Assembly: GCF_004310295.1 (NCBI RefSeq)
Contig: NZ_SISB01000001.1
Location: 124,001-188,000, forward strand
DNA from: Pseudomonas sp. BGI-2
GTDB lineage: Bacteria; Pseudomonadota; Gammaproteobacteria; Pseudomonadales; Pseudomonadaceae
Length of the DNA stretch: 64,000 bases
Direction of reading: 5' to 3'
The notes below the pieces were generated by a model, which saw only the letters and a program-made list of their open reading frames with translations, was not told where the DNA came from and did not search any database. This document shows, piece by piece, positions 44,951 through 54,888 of the stretch (its first letter is position 1; every line of letters begins with the position of its first letter). Both the position numbers and the translations under genes were made by a program.

Positions 44951-45040
44951 TGTGGGAGCGGGCTTGCTCGCGAATGCGGTGTGTCATTCAGCATAAATAT
45001 TGACTGACACACCGCTTTCGCGAGCAAGCCCGCTCCCACA
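44951..45040. repeat. Paired REP palindrome
   Basis: Arms TGTGGGAGCGGGCTTGCTCG and complement with about 45 bases between, separating convergent nhaB and the HAD gene. Confidence 0.9.
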
Positions 45041-45046
45041 TTGGTT

Positions 45047-45877
45047 TTAGGTGAACTGGCGAGGGAGGATGTATTGCTCAATCGCCTGGGCCGCGCCGTC
45101 TTCGGTGTTGGTGCCTGTCACCACATCGGCCTGGCGCTTCACCGCTTCTTCCGCCTGCCCCATGGCAATTGACAATCCGGCGCGATGAAACATCGCCGGG
45201 TCATTGCCGCCATCGCCCATCGCAGCGGTCTGCTCCAGCGGCACACCGAGAAACTCGGCCAGTGTCGCCAACGCAGCGCCCTTGTTCGCCTGCATTGCCG
45301 TCACGTCCAGATACACCGGTTGCGAGCGCGAGACCTGTGCCTGGCCCTCCACTTTCGGCAATAACTGCGCTTCCAGTTCGATCAACAGTTGTGTGTTGCT
45401 GCTGGTGGCAACGATCTTGTCGATGCGCGTCAGAAACGGCTCGAAACTCTCGACCACCACCGGCGGATAACCGAGGCCGTGCTGCTCGCGCGGGACCATC
45501 GGCCCACTCGGGTCTTTCAGCAACCAGTCGCCGCCACTGAACACCCAGACTTCAACGTCCGGCTGATCGGCAAACAGTGCCAACGCCGTCAGCGCAGCCG
45601 TTGCCGGTAAATAATGCGCGACCAGCAAACTGCCGTCGGGATTGACGATCGTGCCGCCATTGAACGCCGCCGTTGGCAGATCGACGCCGAGGGCTTCGAT
45701 CTGCTGCAACATGGCTTTCGGTGGACGCCCGGTGGCCAGGCTGAACAGCACGCCAGCCTCGCGCAAGGATCGGACGGCCTCAATGGTGCGCTGGCTGAGC
45801 GTGTGATCGGGCAGCAGCAATGTGCCATCCATGTCGCTCAGCAGAAAACGGATGGGTTGTTGCGTGACGTCACTCAT
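45047..45877 (-). CDS. Cof-type HAD phosphatase
   Basis: A 276-aa HAD-IIB family phosphatase. Motif I is LLSDMDGTLL (about 12-21, nucleophile Asp), motif II is FSLATGRPP, and the motif III/IV region is NKGAALATLAEFLG with GDGGNDPAMF. Usual substrates are sugar phosphates or nucleotide-related compounds. Its ATG overlaps the zwf stop (45874-45877), so it is the last gene of the gnd-zwf operon and may remove overflow phosphorylated intermediates; that role is inferred. Confidence 0.88.
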   Translation of the reverse strand: MSDVTQQPIRFLLSDMDGTLLLPDHTLSQRTIEAVRSLREAGVLFSLATGRPPKAMLQQIEALGVDLPTAAFNGGTIVNPDGSLLVAHYLPATAALTALALFADQPDVEVWVFSGGDWLLKDPSGPMVPREQHGLGYPPVVVESFEPFLTRIDKIVATSSNTQLLIELEAQLLPKVEGQAQVSRSQPVYLDVTAMQANKGAALATLAEFLGVPLEQTAAMGDGGNDPAMFHRAGLSIAMGQAEEAVKRQADVVTGTNTEDGAAQAIEQYILPRQFT

Positions 45878-47397
45878 CCGAGACCATGCCAGACGCGACC
45901 GTCGCGGGCCAGCAGCTCATCAGCCGACTTCGGGCCGTTTTCGCCGGCCGGATAGCGCTGCACGCTCGCGTCCAGTTGCCAGGCATCGAGGAATGGCTGC
46001 ACGGCGCGCCAGCCGTTTTCGATGTTGTCGGCGCGCTGGAACAGCGTCTGATCGCCAGTCAGGCAATCGTAGATCAGCGTTTCGTAGCCGGTGGACGGCT
46101 GCATTTCAAAGAAATCCTTGTAGGCAAAACCCAACTCGATATTGGCCATTTTCAGGGCCGGCCCGGGCCGCTTGGCCAGCAGGTCGAACCACATGCCTTC
46201 GTTGGGTTGAATCTGGATGCGCAGGTAGGTCGGTTGCAACTCATCGACCTCGGTATCGCGGAACTGCGCGTACGGCGCAGGCTTGAAGCAAATGACGATC
46301 TCGGTGTCGCGCACGCTCATGCGCTTGCCGGTGCGCAGGTAGAATGGCACGCCGACCCAACGCCAGTTGTCGATCATGACTTTCAGCGCGACGTAGGTTT
46401 CGGTATTGCTGTCCGGCGCTACGTTGCCTTCCTCACGATAACCGGCCAAGGGTTTGCCATCGAGTTCGCCGGCCGCGTATTGGCCACGCACCGAGTTGGC
46501 CCGCGCCTCTTCCGTGGACCACGGACGTATCGCGCCGACCACTTTGGCTTTCTCGCCACGGACCGCATCGGCGCCAAAGGCTGCCGGCGGTTCCATCGCC
46601 ACCATCGCCAGCAACTGGAACAGGTGATTGGGCACCATGTCCCGCAGGGCGCCGGTGTGTTCATAAAAACTGCCACGGGTTTCCACGCCGACGGTTTCGG
46701 CGGCCGTGATCTGCACGTGGTCGATGTAATGGTTATTCCAGAACGCTTCGAACAGGCTGTTGGAGAACCGGCTGATCAGGATGTTCTGCACGGTTTCCTT
46801 GCCCAGGTAGTGATCGATCCGGTAGATCTGGTTTTCCGACATCACCTTGAGCAAACACGCGTTCAACGCTTCAGCGGTGTGCAGATCGGAGCCGAATGGT
46901 TTTTCGATCACCACCCTTCTGAAGGCTTCGGGTGTTTCTTGCAGCAAGCCGGCGGCGCCGAGACGGCGCACCACCTCACTGAAAAAACGCGGCGCGGTGG
47001 CCAGATAGAACACCGCGTTGCCGGTGCCGCTGGCGGCGATTTTTGCCGCCAGCGCTTGATAAGTGCTGTCGTCCAGGAAGTCGCCCTGGACGTAGCTGAT
47101 GCCTTTGGCAAGCTTGGCCCACAGCGCCGGGTCAAGGGCTGCGTCGCCCTTGCCGACTTTGGTGGCCGCTTCGGTCCGAATGAAATCTTCGAGCTTCTGC
47201 GCAAAGGCTTCGTCACTGATGGCGTTGTGGTCAACGCCAATGATCCGCAGTCCATCGCCAAGCAGACCGTCGCGACTCAGGTTATACAGCGCCGGCATCA
47301 GCAAGCGCTTGACCAGGTCACCATGGGCACCGAACAGAAACAGCGTGGTCGGTGGTGCGGGTTCTGCCTTGGATTTATTGCGGATCAGACGGGTCAT
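45874..47397 (-). CDS. zwf: Glucose-6-phosphate 1-dehydrogenase (ZwfB-like)
   Basis: A 507-aa enzyme oxidising glucose 6-phosphate to 6-phosphogluconolactone. The nucleotide loop reads [11 protein letters not shown] (24-34), a His in place of the usual Ser of GASGDL, which is seen in some ZwfB-type isoforms. The active-site signature is RIDHYLGKE. It is flanked by gnd upstream and a HAD phosphatase downstream with 4-base overlaps on both sides. This order resembles the zwfB-gntZ locus of P. putida rather than the zwf-pgl-eda locus. Confidence 0.94.
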   Translation of the reverse strand: MTRLIRNKSKAEPAPPTTLFLFGAHGDLVKRLLMPALYNLSRDGLLGDGLRIIGVDHNAISDEAFAQKLEDFIRTEAATKVGKGDAALDPALWAKLAKGISYVQGDFLDDSTYQALAAKIAASGTGNAVFYLATAPRFFSEVVRRLGAAGLLQETPEAFRRVVIEKPFGSDLHTAEALNACLLKVMSENQIYRIDHYLGKETVQNILISRFSNSLFEAFWNNHYIDHVQITAAETVGVETRGSFYEHTGALRDMVPNHLFQLLAMVAMEPPAAFGADAVRGEKAKVVGAIRPWSTEEARANSVRGQYAAGELDGKPLAGYREEGNVAPDSNTETYVALKVMIDNWRWVGVPFYLRTGKRMSVRDTEIVICFKPAPYAQFRDTEVDELQPTYLRIQIQPNEGMWFDLLAKRPGPALKMANIELGFAYKDFFEMQPSTGYETLIYDCLTGDQTLFQRADNIENGWRAVQPFLDAWQLDASVQRYPAGENGPKSADELLARDGRVWHGLG

Positions 47398-48374
47398 TTT
47401 TTCGCAGTCTCCACATGGCCGCCGAAGCCGAAGCGCTGGGCCGAAAGGATCTTGTCACCAAAGGTGCCTTGACCGCGCGAACGGTAGCGGGAGAATAGCG
47501 AGTTCGACAGCACGGGTACGGGCACCGATTGTTCCATGGCGGCTTCGATGGTCCAGCGACCTTCACCGCTGTCAGCGACCGAGCCTGAGTAACCGTCGAG
47601 TTTCGGATCGCTGGCCAGTGCGTCGGCGGTCAGGTCGAGCAACCAGGACGACACGACGCTGCCACGGCGCCAGACTTCGGCAATGTCGGCCACGTTAAGG
47701 TCAAAACGCTGATCTTCCGGCAGGTTGGTGCTGGCCTTGGTCTTGAGGATGTCGAAGCCTTCGGCGAAGGCCTGCATCATTCCGTATTCGATGCCGTTAT
47801 GGATCATCTTCACGAAATGGCCAGAGCCTGCTGGACCGGCGTGAATGTAACCGCGCTCGGCGCGATCGTCTTCCGACTTGCGGTCCTTGGTGCGAGGGAT
47901 ATCGCCCATGCCCGGTGCCAGGCTGTCGAACAGCGGATCAAGGCGTTTCACCACCTCGGCTTCGCCGCCGATCATCATGCAGTAACCACGCTCCAGGCCC
48001 CAGACGCCGCCGGACGTGCCGACATCGATGTAGTGCAGGCCTTTCTCCGACAGGGTTTTCGCCCGGCGGATGTCGTCCTTATAGAAGGTGTTGCCGCCGT
48101 CGATGATGGTATCGCCGGCTTCGAGCAAGGTGCTCAGGGTGTCGATGGTGTCTTCGGTCGGCGCGCCGGCCGGCAGCATGACCCACACCGCACGTGGTTT
48201 GGCCAGGCCTGCGACCAGCGCCGGCAGGTCGATGACGCCCTTGGCGCCTTCTGCGGCCAGAGTGTCGACGAAGGCGGTATTGCGGTCGTAAACAACGGTG
48301 GTATGCCCGTTGAGCATCAGGCGACGCGCAATATTTCCGCCCATGCGGCCCAGTCCAATAATCCCGAGTTGCAT
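47394..48374 (-). CDS. gnd: 6-phosphogluconate dehydrogenase, short GntZ/YqeC type
   Basis: A 326-aa decarboxylating dehydrogenase that makes ribulose 5-phosphate. The Rossmann start is [19 protein letters not shown] (from ATG 48374), with [14 protein letters not shown] for substrate, the family signature [15 protein letters not shown] and [16 protein letters not shown]. At ~326 aa it belongs to the short form, often NAD-dependent, rather than the ~470-aa NADP form. It heads the gnd-zwf-HAD operon. Confidence 0.94.
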   Translation of the reverse strand: MQLGIIGLGRMGGNIARRLMLNGHTTVVYDRNTAFVDTLAAEGAKGVIDLPALVAGLAKPRAVWVMLPAGAPTEDTIDTLSTLLEAGDTIIDGGNTFYKDDIRRAKTLSEKGLHYIDVGTSGGVWGLERGYCMMIGGEAEVVKRLDPLFDSLAPGMGDIPRTKDRKSEDDRAERGYIHAGPAGSGHFVKMIHNGIEYGMMQAFAEGFDILKTKASTNLPEDQRFDLNVADIAEVWRRGSVVSSWLLDLTADALASDPKLDGYSGSVADSGEGRWTIEAAMEQSVPVPVLSNSLFSRYRSRGQGTFGDKILSAQRFGFGGHVETAKK

Positions 48375-48644
48375 GTGCTGATGCTCCCTACTACAAATAA
48401 AATGTGTCAAAGGTTATAGCCCAACGCGACTAATGTGGGTTAGTCCAGAGCGCTGGCGTGAAGTTTCCGGGCATTGTGCCCGATCCTGACTGATAACGTC
48501 AGAAATCGAACTGAAGACACAACGACCCTGAAAAATAAAAAAGTTCCCTTCAGGGGCAAAAGAAATCAAAATTGGCGCCGATAGTAGATAAGCACCGATG
48601 TCGGGGCGGATTTACAGTTGAGACAGCCATTTGCGAGGTGAGCA

Positions 48645-48827
48645 ATGGGCACAGTACAAGCAGCACGGCCAGCACAAACCCTTTACGTCACGATCCGTCG
48701 TGATGAATTGCGCCAGTTGAAAGAAGAGCGCGACCTGTTGAAGCAGGAACTCGCGCAGCTGCGCTTACTCACACAAAGCTCTTCGGCTCAGCCTTTGCCC
48801 GTCACCCAGCGTGCTCCCCACGCCTGA
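48645..48827 (+). CDS. Small coiled-coil protein
   Basis: A 60-aa protein with a predicted amphipathic coiled coil (DELRQLKEERDLLKQELAQL, about 20-39) and a disordered tail. ATG 48645 has GAGGTGAG upstream. No family recognised. A hairpin at 48843-48867 follows. Confidence 0.6.
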   Translation: MGTVQAARPAQTLYVTIRRDELRQLKEERDLLKQELAQLRLLTQSSSAQPLPVTQRAPHA

Positions 48828-48842
48828 TCCCCTCGCTTGATT

Positions 48843-48867
48843 CGGAAACAGCCCTCTGCTGTTTCCG
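48843..48867 (+). terminator. Stem-loop after the small coiled-coil gene
   Basis: CGGAAACAGC, five-base loop, GCTGTTTCCG: a perfect 10-bp stem, but not followed by a T tract, so termination is uncertain. Confidence 0.45.
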
Positions 48868-49031
48868 ACACCGCTTCCCTGCCTTGCCGTTTGTGGCAAC
48901 TCACAAAGTTTTCACACCGACCTGTTGATACTCCGGCTCATTATGGCCGCTCGGTATCCGCGCGGCCTCTGTTCGTCGGCAACATGGAAGGCTCCCGACG
49001 GGTCGACGTGATTTCTTGGCTGGAGCGCTGA

Positions 49032-50777
49032 ATGACTGTGTTTAAACGCAGCACTACGACTGCGAAAGGTTTCGATTGGGCAGGATTTCTCTGGCTGTTC
49101 CTGTTCTTCTGGTATTTTTCCGGCATTACCCAACTGCTGATTCAACTGACGGGCACCTCGGGTTTCACCGGGTTCCGCCAGGCCTTTGTGATGAGTGCCA
49201 TCTGGCTCGCGCCGATGCTGCTGTTCCCTAGACAGACACGAGTGTTGGCCGCGCTGATTGGCGTGGTGCTGTGGGCCTGTTCGATGGCCAGCCTGGGTTA
49301 TTTCTTCATCTATCAGCAGGAATTTTCCCAGAGCGTCATCTTCATCATGTTCGAATCGAACATCTCTGAAGCTGGCGAGTACATGACCCAGTATTTCGCC
49401 TGGTGGATGGTGGCGGCGTTCCTCGCCCACACGCTGTTCGCGTATTTCCTGTGGACTCGCTTGCGCCCGGTGTACATGCCCCGCGGTCGAGCGCTGGTAG
49501 CCGCGACCGCCATCCTGGTAGCCGTGGTCGGTTACCCGCTGATCAAGCAAACCGCGCGCACCGGTAGCCTGGCCGGCGGCTTCGAGAAATTCGAAACCCG
49601 TATCGAGCCGGCGGTGCCTTGGCAGATGGCGGTGGCGTATCACCGTTACCTAGACACGCTGGCCGGCATGCAAGACATGCTCGACAGCGCGAGCAAGATT
49701 CCACCACTGAAGAACCTCAAGGACACGATGGCCAACCAGCCAGCGACCCTGGTGCTGGTGATCGGCGAGTCCACCAACCGTCAGCGCATGAGCCTCTACG
49801 GCTACCCGCGTGAAACCACGCCGGAACTGGACAAGCTCAAGGATCAGATGGCGGTCTTCAACAACGTCATCACCCCGCGCCCGTACACCATCGAGGCGTT
49901 GCAGCAGGTACTGACCTTCGCCGACGAAGAAAACCCGGACCTTTACCTGTCCACGCCGTCCCTGGTCAGCATGATGAAACAGGCGGGCTACAAGACCTTC
50001 TGGATCACCAACCAGCAAACCATGACCAAGCGCAACACCATGCTCACGACCTTCTCCGAACAGGCCGACGAGCAGGTGTACCTGAACAACAACCGCAACC
50101 AGAACGCCGCGCAGTACGATGGCGACGTCATCGCGCCGTTCAACAAGGCACTGGCAGACGCCGCGCCGCGCAAGCTGATCGTTGTGCACTTGCTCGGTAC
50201 GCACATGAGCTATCAGTACCGTTATCCGCCAACCTTCAACAAGTTCACCGATCGCAAAGGTGTGCCCGAGGGCGTTCGTGACGATCAGGTGCCGACCTAC
50301 AACAGCTACGATAACGCCGTGCTGTACAACGACTTCGTGGTGTCGAGCCTGATCAAGGACTACGCCAAGTCCGATCCGAACGGCTTTCTGATGTACCTCT
50401 CGGACCACGGTGAAGATGTCTTCGACTCCCCGGGCCACAGCACGCTGGGGCGCAACGAGGCCAAGCCGACGTCGCCGATGTATACCATTCCGTTCATGGC
50501 CTGGGCTTCGCCGAAATGGCGTGAAACCCACGACTGGAGTTTTGCCGGTGACCTGGCGCGGCCGTACAGCAGCTCTCACCTGATCCACACCTGGGCGGAT
50601 CTGGCGGGTTTGAGTTTTGACGAACTGGACCGCAGCAAGAGCCTTGTGAGCGACAGCTTCAAGCCGCGTCCGTTGATGATCGGTAATCCGTACGAGCGTC
50701 AGTCGCGCCCGTTGATCGACTTCAGCCTGATGAAGCCCAAGGGCAAGCCTGGCGATCCGGAGGTTGCGCATAATTAA
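49032..50777 (+). CDS. cptA: Phosphoethanolamine transferase CptA
   Basis: A 581-aa inner-membrane enzyme with about five N-terminal membrane helices (to about 190) and a periplasmic sulfatase-fold domain. The catalytic segment is VLVIGESTNRQRMSLYGYPR (nucleophile Thr near 247), with HLLGTHMSY and YLSDHGEDVFDSPGH holding zinc ligands. Within the EptA/B/C group the GESTNRQRMSLYGY form and length match CptA (EptC), which adds phosphoethanolamine to core lipopolysaccharide. With LpxO it is the second lipopolysaccharide-modifying enzyme in the window. Confidence 0.92.
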   Translation: MTVFKRSTTTAKGFDWAGFLWLFLFFWYFSGITQLLIQLTGTSGFTGFRQAFVMSAIWLAPMLLFPRQTRVLAALIGVVLWACSMASLGYFFIYQQEFSQSVIFIMFESNISEAGEYMTQYFAWWMVAAFLAHTLFAYFLWTRLRPVYMPRGRALVAATAILVAVVGYPLIKQTARTGSLAGGFEKFETRIEPAVPWQMAVAYHRYLDTLAGMQDMLDSASKIPPLKNLKDTMANQPATLVLVIGESTNRQRMSLYGYPRETTPELDKLKDQMAVFNNVITPRPYTIEALQQVLTFADEENPDLYLSTPSLVSMMKQAGYKTFWITNQQTMTKRNTMLTTFSEQADEQVYLNNNRNQNAAQYDGDVIAPFNKALADAAPRKLIVVHLLGTHMSYQYRYPPTFNKFTDRKGVPEGVRDDQVPTYNSYDNAVLYNDFVVSSLIKDYAKSDPNGFLMYLSDHGEDVFDSPGHSTLGRNEAKPTSPMYTIPFMAWASPKWRETHDWSFAGDLARPYSSSHLIHTWADLAGLSFDELDRSKSLVSDSFKPRPLMIGNPYERQSRPLIDFSLMKPKGKPGDPEVAHN

Positions 50778-50802
50778 TCCATGGCTCCAGCGCACACCTA
50801 GC

Positions 50803-50920
50803 AGCTGGCGAAGCCCTGTGGGAGCGGGCTTGCTCGCGAAGGGGCCGCCAGCTTCTACATCATCGTTGACTGACACACCGCTTTGGCGAGCAAGCCCGCT
50901 CCCACAGGGCTTCGCCAGCT
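50803..50920. repeat. Long paired REP palindrome
   Basis: Outer inverted arms AGCTGGCGAAGCCCTGTGGG extend the usual REP core; complement ends at 50920. It lies between cptA and the TonB receptor. Confidence 0.9.
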
Positions 50921-50980
50921 GCCACAGGTCTCGTGTTTCCAGCTTTCTTCTGCATGAAAGCCACCTCCGAAACATCTTAA

Positions 50981-51000
50981 AATAACAATTATTCTCGTTT
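50981..51000 (+). promoter_or_regulatory. Fur box upstream of the TonB receptor gene
   Basis: AATAACAATTATTCTCGTT is close to the Fur consensus (ATAAT-type inverted hexamers around ATTATT). It lies about 80 bases before the ATG, where it would overlap the promoter and repress the gene when iron is plentiful. Confidence 0.65.
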
Positions 51001-51075
51001 AGAACTAAATCCCCTCCTCCCCCTTCGTCTTTGAACAAACGGAATTTTTCCCTCGAAGACAAGGAGTCGGCCGCG

Positions 51076-53313
51076 ATGTTCGCGCCTATCACCCGTTCCA
51101 TGACCTTTACCCTGGGCCTGTGCAGTGCTGCACTGAGCCCCGATCTGCTGGCTGAAACCGTCCCCGATCAAGAGCCAAGCCGCACCCTTGAACTGGGCAT
51201 CACCAATGTGACCGCCCAGGGTTTGGGCAGCACCACCGAAAACACCGAGTCGTACACCACCGGCGCCATGAGCACCGCGACGCGGTTGAACCTGTCGATC
51301 AAGGAAACGCCGCAATCGGTGTCCGTGGTCACGCGCCAGCAGATGGACGATTTCAAACTCGGCACGCTCTCCGAAGCCATGAGCCAGACCACCGGCGTGG
51401 TGGTTCAGCACAACGACTCGGACCGCGTCAGCTATTCGTCCCGCGGTTACTCGATCAACAATTTCCAGATCGACGGGATGCTCAACACCTTCAGCTACAT
51501 GAAGTCTGATTCCGACACCATCATTTACGACCGCATCGAAGTGGTTCGCGGCGCGACCGGCCTGACCACGGGTGCCGGCGATCCTTCAGCGACGATCAAC
51601 ATGGTGCGCAAACGGCCGACCGCGCAATGGAAAGCCCAGACCGGTGTCAGCGGCGGCAGCTATGACGATTACTACAGCTATGTGGACGTTGGTGGACCGC
51701 TGGCTTTCGACGGGCGCCTGCGCGGTCGCGGTGTACTGGCCTATCGCGACAGCGGTTCCTACCGTGACAAGTACCAGCAGCAACGGGAAGTCGGCTACGG
51801 GATTCTCGAAGCCGACCTGACCGACGACACCGTGCTCGCCGTGGGTTACGACTATCAGGACAAGCAGGTGCAAGGCACCTCCTGGGGCACCGTGCCCTAC
51901 TGGAACGCTGACGGCAGCAAAGCCAACCTGGGACGCTCCACCAACATGGCCACGCCGTGGAGTTCGTGGCCGCTGAAGGACAAGACCGCGTTTGCCACGC
52001 TGAACCAGCAACTGGGCGCCGGCTGGCAGCTCAAGGCGGCCTACACCCACCGCGAGAGTGACACCGACGGCAAGATTTACTATGGCGGTGGCGGTTTCCC
52101 CGAGGCGGATCGCAGCGGCATGTTCGCCAACGTCAGCCACATGGTCGGCACGCAAAAAATGAAGGCCTATGACTTCAACGTGTCCGGCCCATATTCGTTG
52201 TTCGGACGCGAGCACGAAATGATGATTGGCTATGGCGAAGCCGAACGCAGCGAAGACAACCCTTACACGGTAGACGGCGCACGGTCGTCGGATTACGAGA
52301 AAGTCCCTGACTGGAAGTACATGGGCGGCATTCCCAAATTCCCCGACACCGTCACCAGCCTGAAAGGGTCCGATGAAAGCACCCGGCAAAAGGCCGGTTA
52401 CCTGGCCACGCGCCTGACCCTGACCGACGACCTGCACGCGGTACTCGGTAGTCGCTACGGCAGTTGGGAGATCTCGAAAAACACCTACACATACGACAGC
52501 AACCTGCAACGGACCGGTGTTGAAGCCATCAGCCAGCAGCACAACGACATGTGGACGCCGTACGCCGGGCTGCTCTACGACCTCACGCCTGAATACACGG
52601 TGTACGTGAGCTACACCGACATTTTCAAGCCGCAGGAGGATCGCGACAGCAATCACCAATACCTGGAGCCGGTGGTTGGCAGCAACTATGAACTGGGGCT
52701 CAAGGGCAGCCTGCTGGAAGAACGACTCAACCTCGCCACCGCGGTGTTCTGGAGCAAGCAGGACAACGTCGCCGAACGCGACGACTCGGTGCCACCGGAC
52801 CCGGTCACCGGCGAGGAATTCTTCAAATCGGGGGGCAAGGGCAACAAGGTCCAGGGCTTTGAAGCCGAGGTATCCGGCGAGGTGATGGCGGGCTGGAACA
52901 TGACGGCTGGCTACACCTACACCCACTCGGCCAATGGCGAGAAGCAGCGCAACAACACCAACCAGCCGTTGAACATGCTCCGCTTCTCCACGGCCTATCG
53001 CCTGCCCGGCGACTGGCAGGCACTGACCGTGGGCGGCGCGGTGAACTGGCAAAGCGACGTCTACCGCGCCGCCAGACGCCCGGTCGGCCGTGGCGCCGAT
53101 GGCGAAATCATCACCGCCAGCACCAACATCCGCCAGGAGGCGTACACCGTGGTCAAACTGATGTCGCGTTACCAGTTCGACAAGCACCTGTCGGCTTCGC
53201 TGAACGTCGACAACCTGTTCGACAAAAAGTATTACGACAACGTCGGGTTCTACAACGGCGTCTATTGGGGCGACCCGCGCACGGTCACCCTGAGCCTGGA
53301 CTGGAAGCTCTGA
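51076..53313 (+). CDS. TonB-dependent siderophore receptor
   Basis: A 745-aa outer-membrane receptor from ATG 51076, preceded by AAGGAG; the longer TTG start at 51031 is unlikely. Signal peptide about 1-26 (LLA). There is no N-terminal signalling (STN) domain, so it does not control its own sigma factor. The plug starts near 70 with SIKETPQSVSVVTRQQMDDF and contains DRIEVVRGATGLTTGAGDPS; the 22-stranded barrel ends with FYNGVYWGDPRTVTLSLDW and Phe-free KL. The plug pattern is that of ferric hydroxamate/pyoverdine-type receptors. No siderophore gene is nearby, so the ligand may be a foreign siderophore. Confidence 0.92.
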   Translation: MFAPITRSMTFTLGLCSAALSPDLLAETVPDQEPSRTLELGITNVTAQGLGSTTENTESYTTGAMSTATRLNLSIKETPQSVSVVTRQQMDDFKLGTLSEAMSQTTGVVVQHNDSDRVSYSSRGYSINNFQIDGMLNTFSYMKSDSDTIIYDRIEVVRGATGLTTGAGDPSATINMVRKRPTAQWKAQTGVSGGSYDDYYSYVDVGGPLAFDGRLRGRGVLAYRDSGSYRDKYQQQREVGYGILEADLTDDTVLAVGYDYQDKQVQGTSWGTVPYWNADGSKANLGRSTNMATPWSSWPLKDKTAFATLNQQLGAGWQLKAAYTHRESDTDGKIYYGGGGFPEADRSGMFANVSHMVGTQKMKAYDFNVSGPYSLFGREHEMMIGYGEAERSEDNPYTVDGARSSDYEKVPDWKYMGGIPKFPDTVTSLKGSDESTRQKAGYLATRLTLTDDLHAVLGSRYGSWEISKNTYTYDSNLQRTGVEAISQQHNDMWTPYAGLLYDLTPEYTVYVSYTDIFKPQEDRDSNHQYLEPVVGSNYELGLKGSLLEERLNLATAVFWSKQDNVAERDDSVPPDPVTGEEFFKSGGKGNKVQGFEAEVSGEVMAGWNMTAGYTYTHSANGEKQRNNTNQPLNMLRFSTAYRLPGDWQALTVGGAVNWQSDVYRAARRPVGRGADGEIITASTNIRQEAYTVVKLMSRYQFDKHLSASLNVDNLFDKKYYDNVGFYNGVYWGDPRTVTLSLDWKL

Positions 53314-53410
53314 GGTGGTTAATTCCCAAATAACGGAATCGGCGGATAATGTCCCGGCAACATTGGTTCATGGATGAAAGGCACCCGATATCCGTAGTGG
53401 GAGGCAAACC

Positions 53411-53620
53411 ATGAAACGTACCGCGTTGATCCTCGCCAGTCTGATGATGTTCGGTTCCACCGCTGCCTTTGCCGAAGGCGGCGCCGAACGAATGAGGTAC
53501 TACTTCGAAACCCTGCGACTCAAACAACAGCAGGCTAATGGCGTCGAAACCAGATCTATTGAACTGCGGGTTCCGAACGATCAAACGGCACAGGTGACCG
53601 AAACCTATCGGCCGAACTAA
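53411..53620 (+). CDS. Small secreted protein, possibly PtrA-like
   Basis: A 69-aa precursor with signal peptide (about 1-21, AFA) and a mature EGGAERMRYYFETLRLKQQQ helix. Pseudomonas has several small proteins of this layout, some labelled PtrA N-terminal-domain proteins; my match is weak. It stands alone with its own terminator at 53633-53657. Confidence 0.65.
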   Translation: MKRTALILASLMMFGSTAAFAEGGAERMRYYFETLRLKQQQANGVETRSIELRVPNDQTAQVTETYRPN

Positions 53621-53632
53621 ACGATGACTGAC

Positions 53633-53657
53633 GGGCGTCCTGATGGACGCCCTTTTT
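53633..53657 (+). terminator. Rho-independent terminator
   Basis: GGGCGTCC, loop TGAT, GGACGCCC and TTTTT: a perfect 8-bp GC stem with a T tract. Confidence 0.9.
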
Positions 53658-53676
53658 CATGCCCGATTGAAAAGCT

Positions 53677-54882
53677 TCAAGCGCCCAGCAGTACACCGCA
53701 AAAGCCGCCGAGCAGCACCAGCAACCACGGCGGGCATCGCCAGAACAGCAACGCCATCAATGCCAGCACCGCCAACAGCACATCCAGCGGGCCGAGGATC
53801 GAGGTGGTCCACAACGGCTGATACAACGCGGCCAGCAACAATCCGACCACCCCGGCGTTCACCCCGGCCAGCGCCGCTTGCACCCGGCCATTGCCACGCA
53901 AGCGCTGCCAGAACGGCAGGACGCCGATCACCAACAGCAGCGACGGCAGGAAAATCGCCAGTACGCACACCAGCGCACCACTCCAGCCGCTGATGGACGC
54001 GCCGAGAAACGCCGCGAACGTGAACAACGGCCCCGGCATCGCTTGAGCCGCGGCGTAACCGGCGAGAAACACGTCGTTGCTCAGCAATCCCGTGCCCACC
54101 ACCTGACTTTGCAACAGCGGCAACACGACGTGGCCGCCACCAAACACCAGCGCACCCGTGCGGTAGAAGCCGTCGAACAGGCTGATCAGCGAGTCCGGCC
54201 AGCGGTGCGAAATCAGCGGTAAACCCAGAAGCAGAGCCACGAACAGGCCGAGCGCCAGCCAGCCTGCCAGTCGACTGACTCGAATCGACAGGCCCTCCTG
54301 CTGCGCTCCATTTGCGTTCTGTAGCAAGACCAACCCGATCAACGCCGCCACGGCCATCACCGTCATCTGCCCGGCAGACGTAGGCCAGAGCAACACCCCG
54401 ACAGTCGCCACCAGCATGATGCCCACGCGCACCGGACCTCGGCATAACGTACGGGCCATTCCCCACACGGCGTGGGCAACCACGGCGACGGCGACGATTT
54501 TCAGCCCGTGAATCAAACCGGTCGGCAATGCCCAGCCACCGTGGGTGATGGCGAACGCCAACAGCGTCAGGATCAGTGCCGAAGGCAAAGTAAAACCCGC
54601 CCACGCCGCCAATGCCCCCGAATAGCCGGCACGGGACAAGCCCAGCGCCATGCCCACCTGACTGCTCGCCGGGCCCGGTAGAAACTGGCACAGGGCAATC
54701 AATTCGGCGTAAGCGGCTTCGCTCAACCAGCGCCGACGCTGAACGAATTCACTGCAAAAATAGCCCAGATGCGCGACGGGGCCGCCAAACGAGGTCAGCC
54801 CCAGACGCAGGAAGATCAGGAAAATCACCCACGGTTTGTCTGCCATGGGCGCCCTGCCCTGCGTGCCATCGAGGCTATTCAT
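53677..54882 (-). CDS. chrA: Chromate efflux transporter ChrA
   Basis: A 401-aa two-domain CHR transporter with about ten to twelve membrane segments. The first half has the signature FGGPVAHLGYF and LCQFLPGPASSQ; the second half repeats it as FGGGHVVLPLL and AQAMPGPLFTFA. The protein exports chromate in known members. The last stretch ends right at the terminator of the convergent small gene. A GNAT gene lies upstream (start side) in the opposite end-to-start arrangement, 6 bases away on the same strand. Confidence 0.92.
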   Translation of the reverse strand: MNSLDGTQGRAPMADKPWVIFLIFLRLGLTSFGGPVAHLGYFCSEFVQRRRWLSEAAYAELIALCQFLPGPASSQVGMALGLSRAGYSGALAAWAGFTLPSALILTLLAFAITHGGWALPTGLIHGLKIVAVAVVAHAVWGMARTLCRGPVRVGIMLVATVGVLLWPTSAGQMTVMAVAALIGLVLLQNANGAQQEGLSIRVSRLAGWLALGLFVALLLGLPLISHRWPDSLISLFDGFYRTGALVFGGGHVVLPLLQSQVVGTGLLSNDVFLAGYAAAQAMPGPLFTFAAFLGASISGWSGALVCVLAIFLPSLLLVIGVLPFWQRLRGNGRVQAALAGVNAGVVGLLLAALYQPLWTTSILGPLDVLLAVLALMALLFWRCPPWLLVLLGGFCGVLLGA

Positions 54883-54888
54883 GGGGCG

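Noticed and set aside
45886..47472. 528-codon frame opposite zwf
   Set aside because: Complement of zwf; zwf has the full active-site signature.
51586..53187. 533-codon frame opposite the TonB receptor
   Set aside because: Complementary-frame shadow with no recognisable domain.
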